Below, one piece after another: positions 46,401 to 55,727 of a stretch of DNA of 64,000 nt. The translations under genes and the position numbers were made by a program. The DNA is from Gyromitra esculenta. Lineage: Eukaryota > Ascomycota > Pezizomycetes > Pezizales > Discinaceae. The DNA lies in the NCBI GenBank assembly GCA_038503075.1, contig JBCAML010000016.1, forward strand, positions 1,240,001 through 1,304,000. Reading direction: 5' to 3'. The stretch's first letter is position 1. Every line of letters begins with the position of its first letter. Under the pieces are notes generated by a model. It was not told where the DNA came from. It saw only the letters and a list, made by a program, of their open reading frames with translations, and searched no databases.

Positions 46401-48774
46401 TCATACGCTCTCATCACCCTCTGTATCAAAAGACATCGGAATTTTGGGGTAGTGCGCTGACGATTTAGGTGATTCCATTAACTTCGCAAAAGAATATTCC
46501 TCCGTGTCGTCATTATGGCAACGATCGATAATGGATTTGCAGTTTCTTGTTATCACCTAAGAAATCTATAAGCAATGATCTTCTTCCATTTTAAAAACGT
46601 ATAATACTTACTTTCATCTGCCAAATACTAAACAGTAGTTGTAAAAGTTCTAGCGAGTCTGTTATTTTCGTAGGAACTCTATACCGCTTATCTCGGCTCA
46701 GGATGCACACATGACCGCCCGCGTGACTCATTCGTAGAACTTGGCAATTCAATCCTGAGTTACATTCTTAGCATAACGGTGTTCTCAATTTCAAAAAAGA
46801 TTTTGCGTATTTTGGATGGGGATTTATGGGACCTTGCATGAAATGTTTTAAAAGGCAACATGAGTATGGAAAAGTAAGACTTACCTGCGCTCACTAGCCC
46901 AGCTACCTGCATTTTTTCCAGAAGAGAAGGGTCATGATTGACAAGCGACTGTAGCCGAAATAGTATGTCATGGAGAGCTTTCGCCACCTTTTGATAATCA
47001 TGAAGCCATTTGGTTCCCGTTTCACTGCTAAAAGTGCTAGACGCCTCCATCACAGCGTATTCGTAATGACCACCGTTGTCTTGGACAACCCCGTCAAAAC
47101 GTGAGCCGATCTTCTGTCTTTTGTTTGTATCCGTTCTGTCTCGATTCTTCCTAAGGGAGCCGGCGAAGCAGGTCGTCTCCTTACTACCGAGTTCAGATTT
47201 TGAACAACAAAGGGCTAGATAGAACATACCGAAGAACATCCATTCCTTTAAGTTCCTGCAGGCAGCGATCAACCACGACAGACCAGATGTTAATATCGTA
47301 CCAAGCTTCATGATGCTCCTTCAACATTATTCCACTAGAATCCTCGTATAGTGGGAGGCTAGAATTGAATGTAAGCCTAAAAGCAATTAAAACGCGAGGG
47401 CAGAAACTCACAGCATAGACCAAACCAAATGGACCCAATACCCATCATAGTGCTTATCACGGTCGTAAGATTCGCCATCCGGTACGTAAGTGGTTTCGTC
47501 TAGAACCCGTCTTAATTGCTCAGGAGTTTTCAACTATTCGGCCAGCGTCAGAGACTATGTCAGAAGTACGCTATGTATTGGTTTACCTTTATAAATTTCT
47601 TCATCACTTCCCCGAGCGACTGATCCTTCTCCGGCCATTTTGGTTCCTTCTCACATATCGCTTCCCAATCAACCGGGTTAAATAATTTCTGGATCCGATC
47701 TTCGCCAATATTAATGATAAATGAATGCTCTAGGCACTCATCCTTCGTATTTTTGAATGTGGTATAAAGAACATCCTCAACGAGAGCTCCGCTAGGTAGT
47801 TTCCACATCTGGTTCTTGTCCATCTCCTTGTACCTCTTCGCGAAAACATCCGCTCTCCACGAGGGCAAAGATGAACTGGGCTAACTCTGTTAGTAAGCTA
47901 ATAATTTCGTGAGGATAGGCGCGGCAAACCTTATCGCATGGCCTTTTCTTCGACTTTTTACTTGAGTTCGCATTAATGACGCAGTGCCCATTTTTCGCGG
48001 TGACGATCGCAATACTACTCGAATTATTGACTACTATAGTAGGTGAATCTCTAGTCCCGTTACGCCATTGTTTCATACGAGACGCGTCGCGGCCCTAGTT
48101 TAGCACCACAAGAGAAAGATAATTAGTCCAGTCCCCATCAGAACATCGGCAACCTAAAAAGTCACTTGTGCTCTGATGGGACCAGTGTGGGTGAGCTAAA
48201 AGCCTTAACACCAGTAGACCTAGAAAGTCACCTGATGCCCCAACACTGATATCACGGCTCGGTGATCACCTTTGGGCAGCGACAAAGACCTAAAAAGTCA
48301 TCCCGCCCAAAACCGAATTTTACGGCCCGGCACGGCCTGGTGAGCACCTTGAATGATCGGATACTAAATCCTCATCACGCCTTTCTTTAGGTTTATGTCT
48401 CTCGGGCGAGGTAGGTATACATACGCTCCTATAAGAGTCTATTAGGCCCGAAGCCTTCTCGCGCTTATCTGGCTCCGTGCCCTCATCGTTTGAAACTCCC
48501 TCCAATTTTTTGAGGTACCCGTCTATCGCTAAGTCCACCTTTCCGATGAATGAGGGTGATCTTGCCAAATTGGATTCGTCATGCAGAAGAGTGTATTTGA
48601 GATACGATATCACATCCCAAGCTAAGTAATCCGTTTTGAAATAAGCGGCACCCAAGGAAGCCGTATCCTAGAAATATTGAATCGACGATTAATTAAAGCC
48701 AGCATGGGGAAGGGGAGAGGGGAAAGGGGAAAGGGAAGAGAGCTTACGTTTTTTCCCACAGCATTCGAACTCAT
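46401..48774 (-). CDS. nine-exon fungal family protein with PD-(D/E)XK-like core
   Basis: Exons: 48774-48748, 48667-48365, 48094-47930, 47880-47587, 47533-47412, 47358-47230, 47183-46885, 46754-46612 and 46556-46401, giving 545 aa; every junction is GT/AG and in phase. The protein begins MSSNAVGKNDTASLGAAYFK. Conserved-looking blocks follow: LPSGALVEDVLYTTF, YEDSSGIMLKEHHEAWYDIN, LRKETTCFAGSLRKNRDRT. A core with Asp377 (GSRFDGVV) and Glu393 (YEYAVMEAS) could match the acidic pair of PD-(D/E)XK nucleases, but the lysine is replaced by Ser. The layout recalls large, variable gene families of fungi with Crinkler-like or nuclease-like domains; I cannot name the family. The exon 6 acceptor was chosen at 47359 (53-nt intron) over 47377 (35 nt). 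Intron 2 (48364-48095) is 270 nt and repeat-filled. Confidence 0.65.
48150..48350. repeat. three diverged ~70-bp repeats inside an intron
   Basis: Units start near 48151, 48219 and 48283 with a CCTARAAAGTCA motif. Units 2 and 3 share a following TTYACGGCYCGG and GGTGAKCACCT. A hairpin pair (GTCCCCATCAGA / TCTGATGGGAC) covers the first unit. The array accounts for most of the unusual length of intron 2 of the nine-exon gene. Confidence 0.7.
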
Positions 48775-49282
48775 AGTTCATGAACGTACTCAATGGAGGA
48801 AGAAATGATGGCTGTTGATGGAAATCGTTGATGGAAATCGTTGGTGGTTGGTGGTTGATGGTTGATGGTTGATGGTTGATGGTTGATGGTTGATGGTTGA
48901 TGGTTGATGGAAACGGTTGTTGCCTCCCCATATATATACATGTACGATCCCTTAGGTTCTCGGAGATGAGCTTATGCGCTGTGTAACAAAACCTGTAAAA
49001 CTGCGGAGGTTGGTTTGTTGCCACCCAACTGCATGTACTTGCGCCGCGTCAAATCATGCTGATAACAAGCAGGGTCATACAAGTAACAAAAATAAGGCGC
49101 AGGTAACACACCATGAAGCGCAGGTATGGCTGGGCCTTGGATCGGAGGTTTTCGAGCCCCGCCACTTTGAATCGCATCCCCAACCACAACAAAAAACAAG
49201 GCACACCATGGCGCAGGTAACAGCTGATGCCGTTCGATCCGGCGAATTACTAAAAACGGAGTGGATAACCAGAAACAAGGCA
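48775..49282. other. upstream flank of the nine-exon gene
   Basis: Includes the GGTTGAT array. ORFs seen on both strands at 48972-49327 mirror each other and are not supported. Confidence 0.45.
48853..48910. repeat. GGTTGAT heptanucleotide array
   Basis: About eight units of GGTTGAT, 80-140 bp upstream of the start codon of the nine-exon gene, that is, in its promoter or 5' leader. Confidence 0.95.
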
Positions 49283-49604
49283 CAGTCGCTCCCGGCCACT
49301 CGAAGAAATTGGCCAATTAGCGAATAGGATGTGGATTACCAAGGAACCGGTGTGTTTGCCAGCGGCTAAGCACCCAACTTTCGCCTTTACACAACCGGTG
49401 AGCGAACGTTCAAAATACCATGTAGTAGAATGGTGGTTCAATGAGGGTATAGCGAGGCTTGGCATTCTTGGCTAACAAACTGATCTCCCTTTTGTGGCGA
49501 AATATTCGATTTGTCACCCGCCTCCACCGCCAACGAAACTTGGGCCGTCTACCAACAATAGTAACTTTAGTTCGCTTTATCTACACGTACTGAGGAAAAG
49601 TATA

Positions 49605-49784
49605 CTATCTCTGACTAGCCAACGGCTCAAAAAATCTTACCCCATATTTGATTGGGTGGCCTGAGTCTACTTGATCTCTTGTTTCTCCGTCATCCAAACA
49701 TCATGTCAAGCGCCACCCAATCAAATATGGGGTAAGATTTTTTGGGCCGCTGGACGGTCTGAGCCGTTGGCTGGTCAAAGATAG
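49605..49784. mobile_element. MITE, 180 bp, TA-flanked
   Basis: Left arm CTATCTCTGACTAGCCAACGG... then AAAAAATCTTACCCCATATT...; right arm is its reverse complement with an extra 15 bp. TA occurs at both borders (49603-49604, 49785-49786). Confidence 0.85.
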
Positions 49785-49789
49785 TACTA

Positions 49790-49895
49790 GAGACTTTGCG
49801 CAAATAGATCCAGCCCCGATTTCTAGCAATTTGATTGGTGCAGATCATCTTCTGGTTGGTCAAAAACCAGGGCTGGCTCAAAAGCGCAAAGTCTC
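49790..49895. mobile_element. MITE, 106 bp, TA-flanked
   Basis: Terminal inverted repeats GAGACTTTGCGC followed by a weaker match to CCAGCCC on each arm. TA at 49788-49789 and 49896-49897. Confidence 0.85.
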
Positions 49896-49897
49896 TA

Positions 49898-50050
49898 CAG
49901 CATGTGGCAAAAAAGATCGAGAAACATGAAACTTAAGATTCGGGGCTGCTATTGGTCCCCCAGAGTTTTCGAGGAAGATTTTAGCAGTTGGATTGGCCAC
50001 AGAGCCCTGTCAGTAGGTCCTGGTTTCTCGATCTTTTTTGCCGTACGCTG
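49898..50050. mobile_element. MITE, 153 bp, TA-flanked
   Basis: Terminal inverted repeats CAGC..., GGCAAAAAAGATCGAGAAAC. It shares the TA at 49896-49897 with the 106-bp element to its left and has TA at 50051-50052. Confidence 0.85.
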
Positions 50051-50052
50051 TA

Positions 50053-50220
50053 CTATTCCGATTAATTAAAATATTCCAAAGAGGGGGAAACCCCTAAACC
50101 TCCTAATCCTAACACTCCTAACCCTAATCTACCTAATCCAAATTCTTTTAACCCCAAACCCCCAACTCAAATTCACCTAAACCCTGATAAATAAACCCTG
50201 ACCCTGATCACCAAACCAAT
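50053..50220. repeat. degenerate telomere-like CCTAA tract
   Basis: Many CCTAA, CCCTAA and TAACCC words, interrupted by substitutions, on the plus strand between 50090 and 50215. The orientation is that of a telomere repeat CCCTAA read toward the centre. Confidence 0.6.
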
Positions 50221-50669
50221 AATTTAGCATCTAGCGGGCCCAGAAGCGAGTCCCCTATGTATTCCTTAGTTGTGGCTGGTAGGCGGCCCAAGTTTCGTTG
50301 ACATGGTACCACATAGCATGTTAAACTGACCCCTGTCGGGCATTGTACTCGTAGTCTCATCGTGTAACCGGAATCGGGTACTGGGACAGCCTTTGACGTA
50401 GGTTGTGGCAGCCGAAAGACTCAGAAAATCTTCTACAGCGATACTAAAACCAACAGCATTAATAGCATTGGATCTATGCTATGCTGTCTCTCTCCTTCTG
50501 CACTATTTTTTCTGACATGCTGTCATTTAGTTAATAAACACTCTTTGAACCCCAAGTCTGTGAGACAGTGGCGGTCCCTCGGCCGTATTCCGGTAACACT
50601 ATGAGACTACGAGTATTTTAAACGCTCACTCTTAACTGGCCAGTTTCGTCGAGTAACCAGGAGCGACTG

Positions 50670-53600
50670 TACAAGGTACCATTAAGAATAGCATCTCCAG
50701 AACCGGAACACAACAGGAAACACGAATTAAGGCACAAGAAACAGGACACAAACATTGGTTGGGTGTTGTCACTTCCACGGAAACAATAGCCGAGGCACAT
50801 GCTTTACCGCTGCGCCAGCGCCAGTTGAAACTAGGCGGGTGGCTGTTAGCTTCAGCGCATAAGTCGTTGGCCATAACAGACTTTGCTACAATTCTGACGT
50901 CTTGGAGATATCAAGCGAAAGATGAGAGGAACCCATATTCAGGCCCAGAAATGAGCCGAAAAGGTACTCTCGCTGCCATAATCGGAAGCACCCCCTCCAT
51001 GCATTCCAGGTATTTTGCTAAAGTAAAAACGCCAGTTGTCTACATACATGTATATACATGTTCCGTAGAGCTATGGATCCTTGTACGGCATATAGCTCTG
51101 TATGTAGCGGGGCGGGAGGTGCTCGGTTTTGTTTCACGTAGATGGGTAGCTAGATACATGACTATGTACCTACCAGGATAGCGGGGGAGGGGGAGGGGGA
51201 GGGGGGTTGATGTTGAGAGGGCGGGCGACGAATGTTGGATTGCGTAGATCCCTTCGTTCGTTTTCAGGACCGGGAACTAAAAAGCGATCTAAACCAGCTG
51301 GGTAAATGAGAAAAGTGGAGGTACACAACTAAACTAAAATGAGTGCTGGTGAGAATACAGGCGGATGACATTAATGACATGGGCCGCCAACCGACATCAT
51401 GACCTAGAGAACTTCAAAGTCACTCGACTGTCAATGAATTTATCTCCTTTACAGATGCAATCATATAGTTCTGTCTTAGCTTTTTAATTAAAGAATAAAA
51501 TATGTATTCTGAGCCTCAACAAAGCGATCATGATAGTACAAAACTAGGCAAAGCTAAGTTCAGGTGTGTGTAGTTGATCTCAGCTAGTCTGTGGTTGATC
51601 TTGCGCCGTCTCCACGCCGTCTCCACGCCAAAAGGTCTTGAAAACCGGGACGAAAAAAGGGATAGGTCTTGAAATTGCTTGTGCGCTTATGCTTCACTCA
51701 TGCGTAGGTAGCCAAGCTGAAGATAGATAGGATCGTGGAGCAGGATTCGCTTTCTTGGCTTGGCTTGGCTGGGGTTTTCAACATATACTCCTTGACTTGA
51801 ATCCTTCCGCTCCCGTGTCGCCCACGAGCAGTAATGGGATGTCATAGCGTTTTACTGTGGCCTCGTAAATTCCAGCTAACCGTCAGAAGAGTTCTGCAGA
51901 GACTATGCAGTTAGGACCAGTGCATACGTATCAATACTCAAAATAATCATATCGATAATAGCAAGTCCCAGTTTCTTAATACGCTACGTGGATCGAGACT
52001 CCCTGACCCCAGTCTGGAATTTTGATTGGCGGTTTTAAAGCTAGCTCAAACACTGCCCCCCCGGGCCTTCCTCCCGGTGAGTAGTTTGGTACAAGGTCCT
52101 GGTTCCATGCCCTGGACCTGAGACCCCCATGGTATTGCTTCCCCCTCCCCCCCCCCTTCGCATATAAAATCTGAATTCCCAACCGCCAGTGCTGTAGTGA
52201 AAGCGAATATATATGTGCTCGAAGAATCAACTGTAATTGTGCACCAATAGGAAATACGTATATGATGTAGTTGGTTGGATTGCAATTGTTCAACAAAGAT
52301 TTCTATATTATGCATTGTATTGTATTGTAGATATAGTACGTATATACGTGTAACTTTGATAGCTTTTCAAATACGGCACGCCGTATTTTAACTAAAAAGA
52401 TTAGTCTTCATAAATCATCACTCGCACTCCAGCCATCCGGTAATACACAGACAGATGGATGGATAGATAGGTATATCATTTACGCATCCAACCTTGGGTT
52501 ATGGCGGCTACGTTAATACACAACGAGAGAGGGAAAACTAACAGAAGTGGGAGACCACTGGCTCTCTAGGTTGTAACAGAAAGAAGGAAGGTAGTCGGCT
52601 GCGAGACCGGGTTTTGGAGCTTCTCTCCTGCTGATGCGTAGGCAACGACCTCGTGTGATCACAACTAGGCACATGGAAGAGGAGCGAGAATAGGAAGCCG
52701 TTTCTCTTCTTTCTTATCTAGCCTATCATGCTACTCTGCTGCTGCTTGGTATGTATTGCTGGCATGTCTTCTATTTTATCTGCGATAACCACTCGCTCGT
52801 CTTAGTCTACCGACAGACTTTAACAATTCTGGTCGTTCATCGCGGTCCCTCTGTACTCCACTCTCTAAGTCTGGATCTGTGGGATTTTCATCTTTGAGTA
52901 TTCTCTCACCGAGTGGTATTCCGGACACGGTGCTGATGTGGTGTGTTTCTATCCATTCTCTATCAATTATCTCTCGCTAATCTCAAGTATATCACTCCTA
53001 TCAAAAGGAACTGGAAGCAGGAAAGTTTGCTGTCAATCTGCAGCACAGTTGGTTCTAGCTCGGGAAGCTGTTCTAAGAAAATTTAAGACAGCCACTGCGT
53101 CTCTCAGCGGTGGCCATGATAAAACAATTGGCGAAAGTTAAGGCCATCTGGGTTAGTGGGATCCTTCAACCCTGTCCTCTTAGCCATATGCATCTCGAGT
53201 GGTGGTCGAGTTGCATCCTAGGTGCTCAGACGGCCAGACAGTTTGACATTGAGAGGCCTTACCACACGCACTATCCAGCTATGCTGATAAGGGAGGAAAC
53301 AATGGTACCTAGAGGCATTCTGTGATTCTTGCGGACTATTCTCACAGCCCCTGACAAGGAATTCAAGATCCAATCGGTCAAATGTTCAATTGTACGACTA
53401 AATCCAGCACCTTTCCGTTCACAAAAGAAGGGAGTTAGCACAGCTCTAGTAAACCTTTTCATGGATTACTAAGCTATTAGTATATTTCCCCTAAAAGCAG
53501 ATCGCAAGAGAGTCTATATCTCCCCCCATATATCTGAAGGATCTACCTTCGCTACTGGCTATGATAGGTGAGACACAGGTTAACTGGTCCTGGCTTCTCG

Positions 53601-54956
53601 GCAATCCGACCCAACTCCGGCGCCAAAGCATGAATGTATAGTGAACTCTTGTTTTCGATGGTGATTACTGAAATTTGCAACAGCCGCTTCGAATAGCCGC
53701 ATTATGGGCTCTGGCCGCGGATAAAATAGTAACTAATTTAAACTACCAATTTGCGGATATCGTTTACTCCCATGCAATCCCGGCAGGATTGTGCCTTTTT
53801 CTAAGCAGGCCTGGATACCTTCTTTTCTAGGGACCTCCTGATCTGTCCCTTATATGAATCCCATGCAATGTATAGCGCTTGAAGCACGACTCCGGGAGAT
53901 TGATCCACGGTAGTTGTAGCGAACCAGTGGACCTAGCCTGCACCCTAAGTATCATTAACTTCGACTAGTAGAGTATATATAATATACTCTATGCTCGTTT
54001 TTTGACTCTTGAATGCTAAGAGACCACGTACTTCCCGCGTCAGTAGTTAAATCTTTGTTGACAATCGTCCTCTCAAATCTAGAGCTAATCGTTGGCGCTA
54101 AGAGCCGAACGATTGCCGCCCGCGCTAAGTTCTCCCGTTCGATAGAGCAAATAGAGCATCGATATGTTACCGATTGCAATCATCCTTCTAACCGTCTAGC
54201 TTACTTCTGGCTTGTCGAAATCTGTGCTAGTGCGGCACAGTAGAACTATCGGATTGCTACAGTAGCCGAAATACTTCCCTAAAGAGCGGTGCAGCGATGT
54301 GCTGACCGAGAAATTAAATCCGCTAGTTTCTTGCTTAGATGGCACGGACAATATATGTCTTGGGGGCCGCGCCTTAACTATGCTGTTGAGCTTCAGATAT
54401 ATCTTTCGGGAACCACGCTATAGCATGCGCAGTGATAAGTATCGTTGTTACACGAATATACTACTAGTAATAGTCGGTCCTCTGTTAGTAACCTCGCGAT
54501 TCAGCCTTACTACAGTTCCGCACCATTTATTATGCGGGGTTCGTGTAAAAGTGCTTTTGAAGTCGATATCAAGTTTTCTCGATGTCGTTTGTACCACCCA
54601 GCTTCTGAAACCAGCTGGAATGTGGGGCTAAATTTGGAGCATTTTTAAATTTAGCCCTCTTTTTTCACGCGTCTGTATCGTTTGCCGAAACCGCTTGGCG
54701 CCAGTGACTGAGTCGCTACTAACCAAGTCGCTATCGCTCGCGCTATCCTCTGTTGGCTGTTTTGTGATTGGTCGATATTTATACAAACTCTGCTTGAGAA
54801 TGGTATCGGATCGTCTCTGCAGCAAATAAAACACCGTCGAGAGGGGCACAGTACATTATAATAAACCTGTATCACTCAATTAAATAGCCTTTGGTATAAA
54901 GAGCACACGGTTCCCAGTAAGGATCCCCCACATAAACTCCCCAACAACCAAATAAC
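50670..54956. other. gene-poor region
   Basis: About 4.3 kb without a recognisable gene. Contains a G-rich run (51183-51210), a C-rich run (52140-52160) and short AT palindromes (for example 53967-53992). Frames such as 50759-51181 (plus, 140 codons) and 54299-54631 have no features I recognise. Confidence 0.4.
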
Positions 54957-55727
54957 ATGCGATTCCAACTAAATCCTTTCCACGCACTAGTGCAAGCCAT
55001 TCTCCTGACGACTGCCTATTGCCAAAGCGACTGGACATTTACCAACCCCGGTATTGCTAACAGCACTTTCGTGAAGGGGCAGCCTGCCTTAATAACATGG
55101 AACTCGTCTATAGTTTTGGGTCCTGCCTACATACCTCCATTCATTCTCGACCTTGGTATATTCACTAGCTCAGGAATGGCGGTTGGGACTGAGAAAATCC
55201 TGAACCTGAGCAACGACCTCCAAAATAATGGAAGCTTCAGCGGCTGGACCCCAGCTCTTAACATGTCGGATGATGGCGGCAGTAATAGCATGGGATATCG
55301 GCTCGTAATAAGCGGAACTGGGCCCGGAGCTGTACAAAATTGGCTTTCGGGAGTTTTCCTTTTGGTTGATCCTCCAGAACCTACCACATCGGCGACACCA
55401 TCTTCAACAATACCCACGAATACTGCTGGATCTAGCACTTCTTTAGGCGGCTTTTCGAGTGGACTTTCAAGCGATTCTCCGAACAATACTTCAAAAGATA
55501 CCTCTCGCAGCTCATCAGGAGCGGTAATCGGAGGCGCAATCGGAGGTGCCCTTGGGGGGATCCTTATCATCTTGTTCGCTGCCCTTTTTATTTTGAAGCG
55601 GAAAGGCCGGAAGGCCGCGAAAACGGAAACCAAATTGTCCGAAAGTTCGTTGGACTTTGGAACCCCACGGGAGGGCCGACATTCATGGGATCGCGCGATC
55701 ACGGTTCTGAAAACAAATTCTACTTAG
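54957..55727 (+). CDS. single-pass cell-surface protein, Ser/Thr-rich (Kre9/KNH-like ectodomain?)
   Basis: Single exon, 256 aa. A signal peptide (about residues 1-22, ending AYC) is followed by a β-rich ectodomain (23-137) with the pattern FTNPGIANSTFVKGQPALITWN. It resembles Ser-Thr-rich GPI-anchored membrane family ectodomains (Kre9/Knh1 type). Several N-glycosylation sites (NST, NSS, NLS, NGS, NMS) are present. Then a Ser/Thr/Gly-rich stalk (138-187), one membrane helix (about 188-213, GAVIGGAIGGALGGILIILF) and a basic cytosolic tail (KRKGRKAA). The layout matches fungal wall-stress sensor-like or adhesion proteins. No catalytic motif; function inferred from architecture. Confidence 0.75.
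   Translation: MRFQLNPFHALVQAILLTTAYCQSDWTFTNPGIANSTFVKGQPALITWNSSIVLGPAYIPPFILDLGIFTSSGMAVGTEKILNLSNDLQNNGSFSGWTPALNMSDDGGSNSMGYRLVISGTGPGAVQNWLSGVFLLVDPPEPTTSATPSSTIPTNTAGSSTSLGGFSSGLSSDSPNNTSKDTSRSSSGAVIGGAIGGALGGILIILFAALFILKRKGRKAAKTETKLSESSLDFGTPREGRHSWDRAITVLKTNST

Larger units (their letters stand above)
49283..50669. mobile_element. 1.39-kb inverted-repeat element with nested MITEs
   Basis: The ends are inverted repeats of about 36 bp: left CAGTCGCTCCCGGCCACTCG..., right its complement ending GTAACCAGGAGCGACTG. TA follows on the right and CA precedes on the left, so the target site is one base off. The terminal sequence matches that of the 156-bp MITE at 35989-36144, so both belong to one Tc1/mariner-like family. 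No transposase frame was recognised inside. A second, inner inverted pair (49531-49553 and 50279-50301, CAACGAAACTTGGGCCG) suggests another element nested in it. Confidence 0.65.

Noticed and set aside
53600..53640. TGGCGCCGGAGTTGGGTCGG on the minus strand, like a retroelement primer-binding site
   Set aside because: No flanking long terminal repeats or gag/pol-like frames were found.
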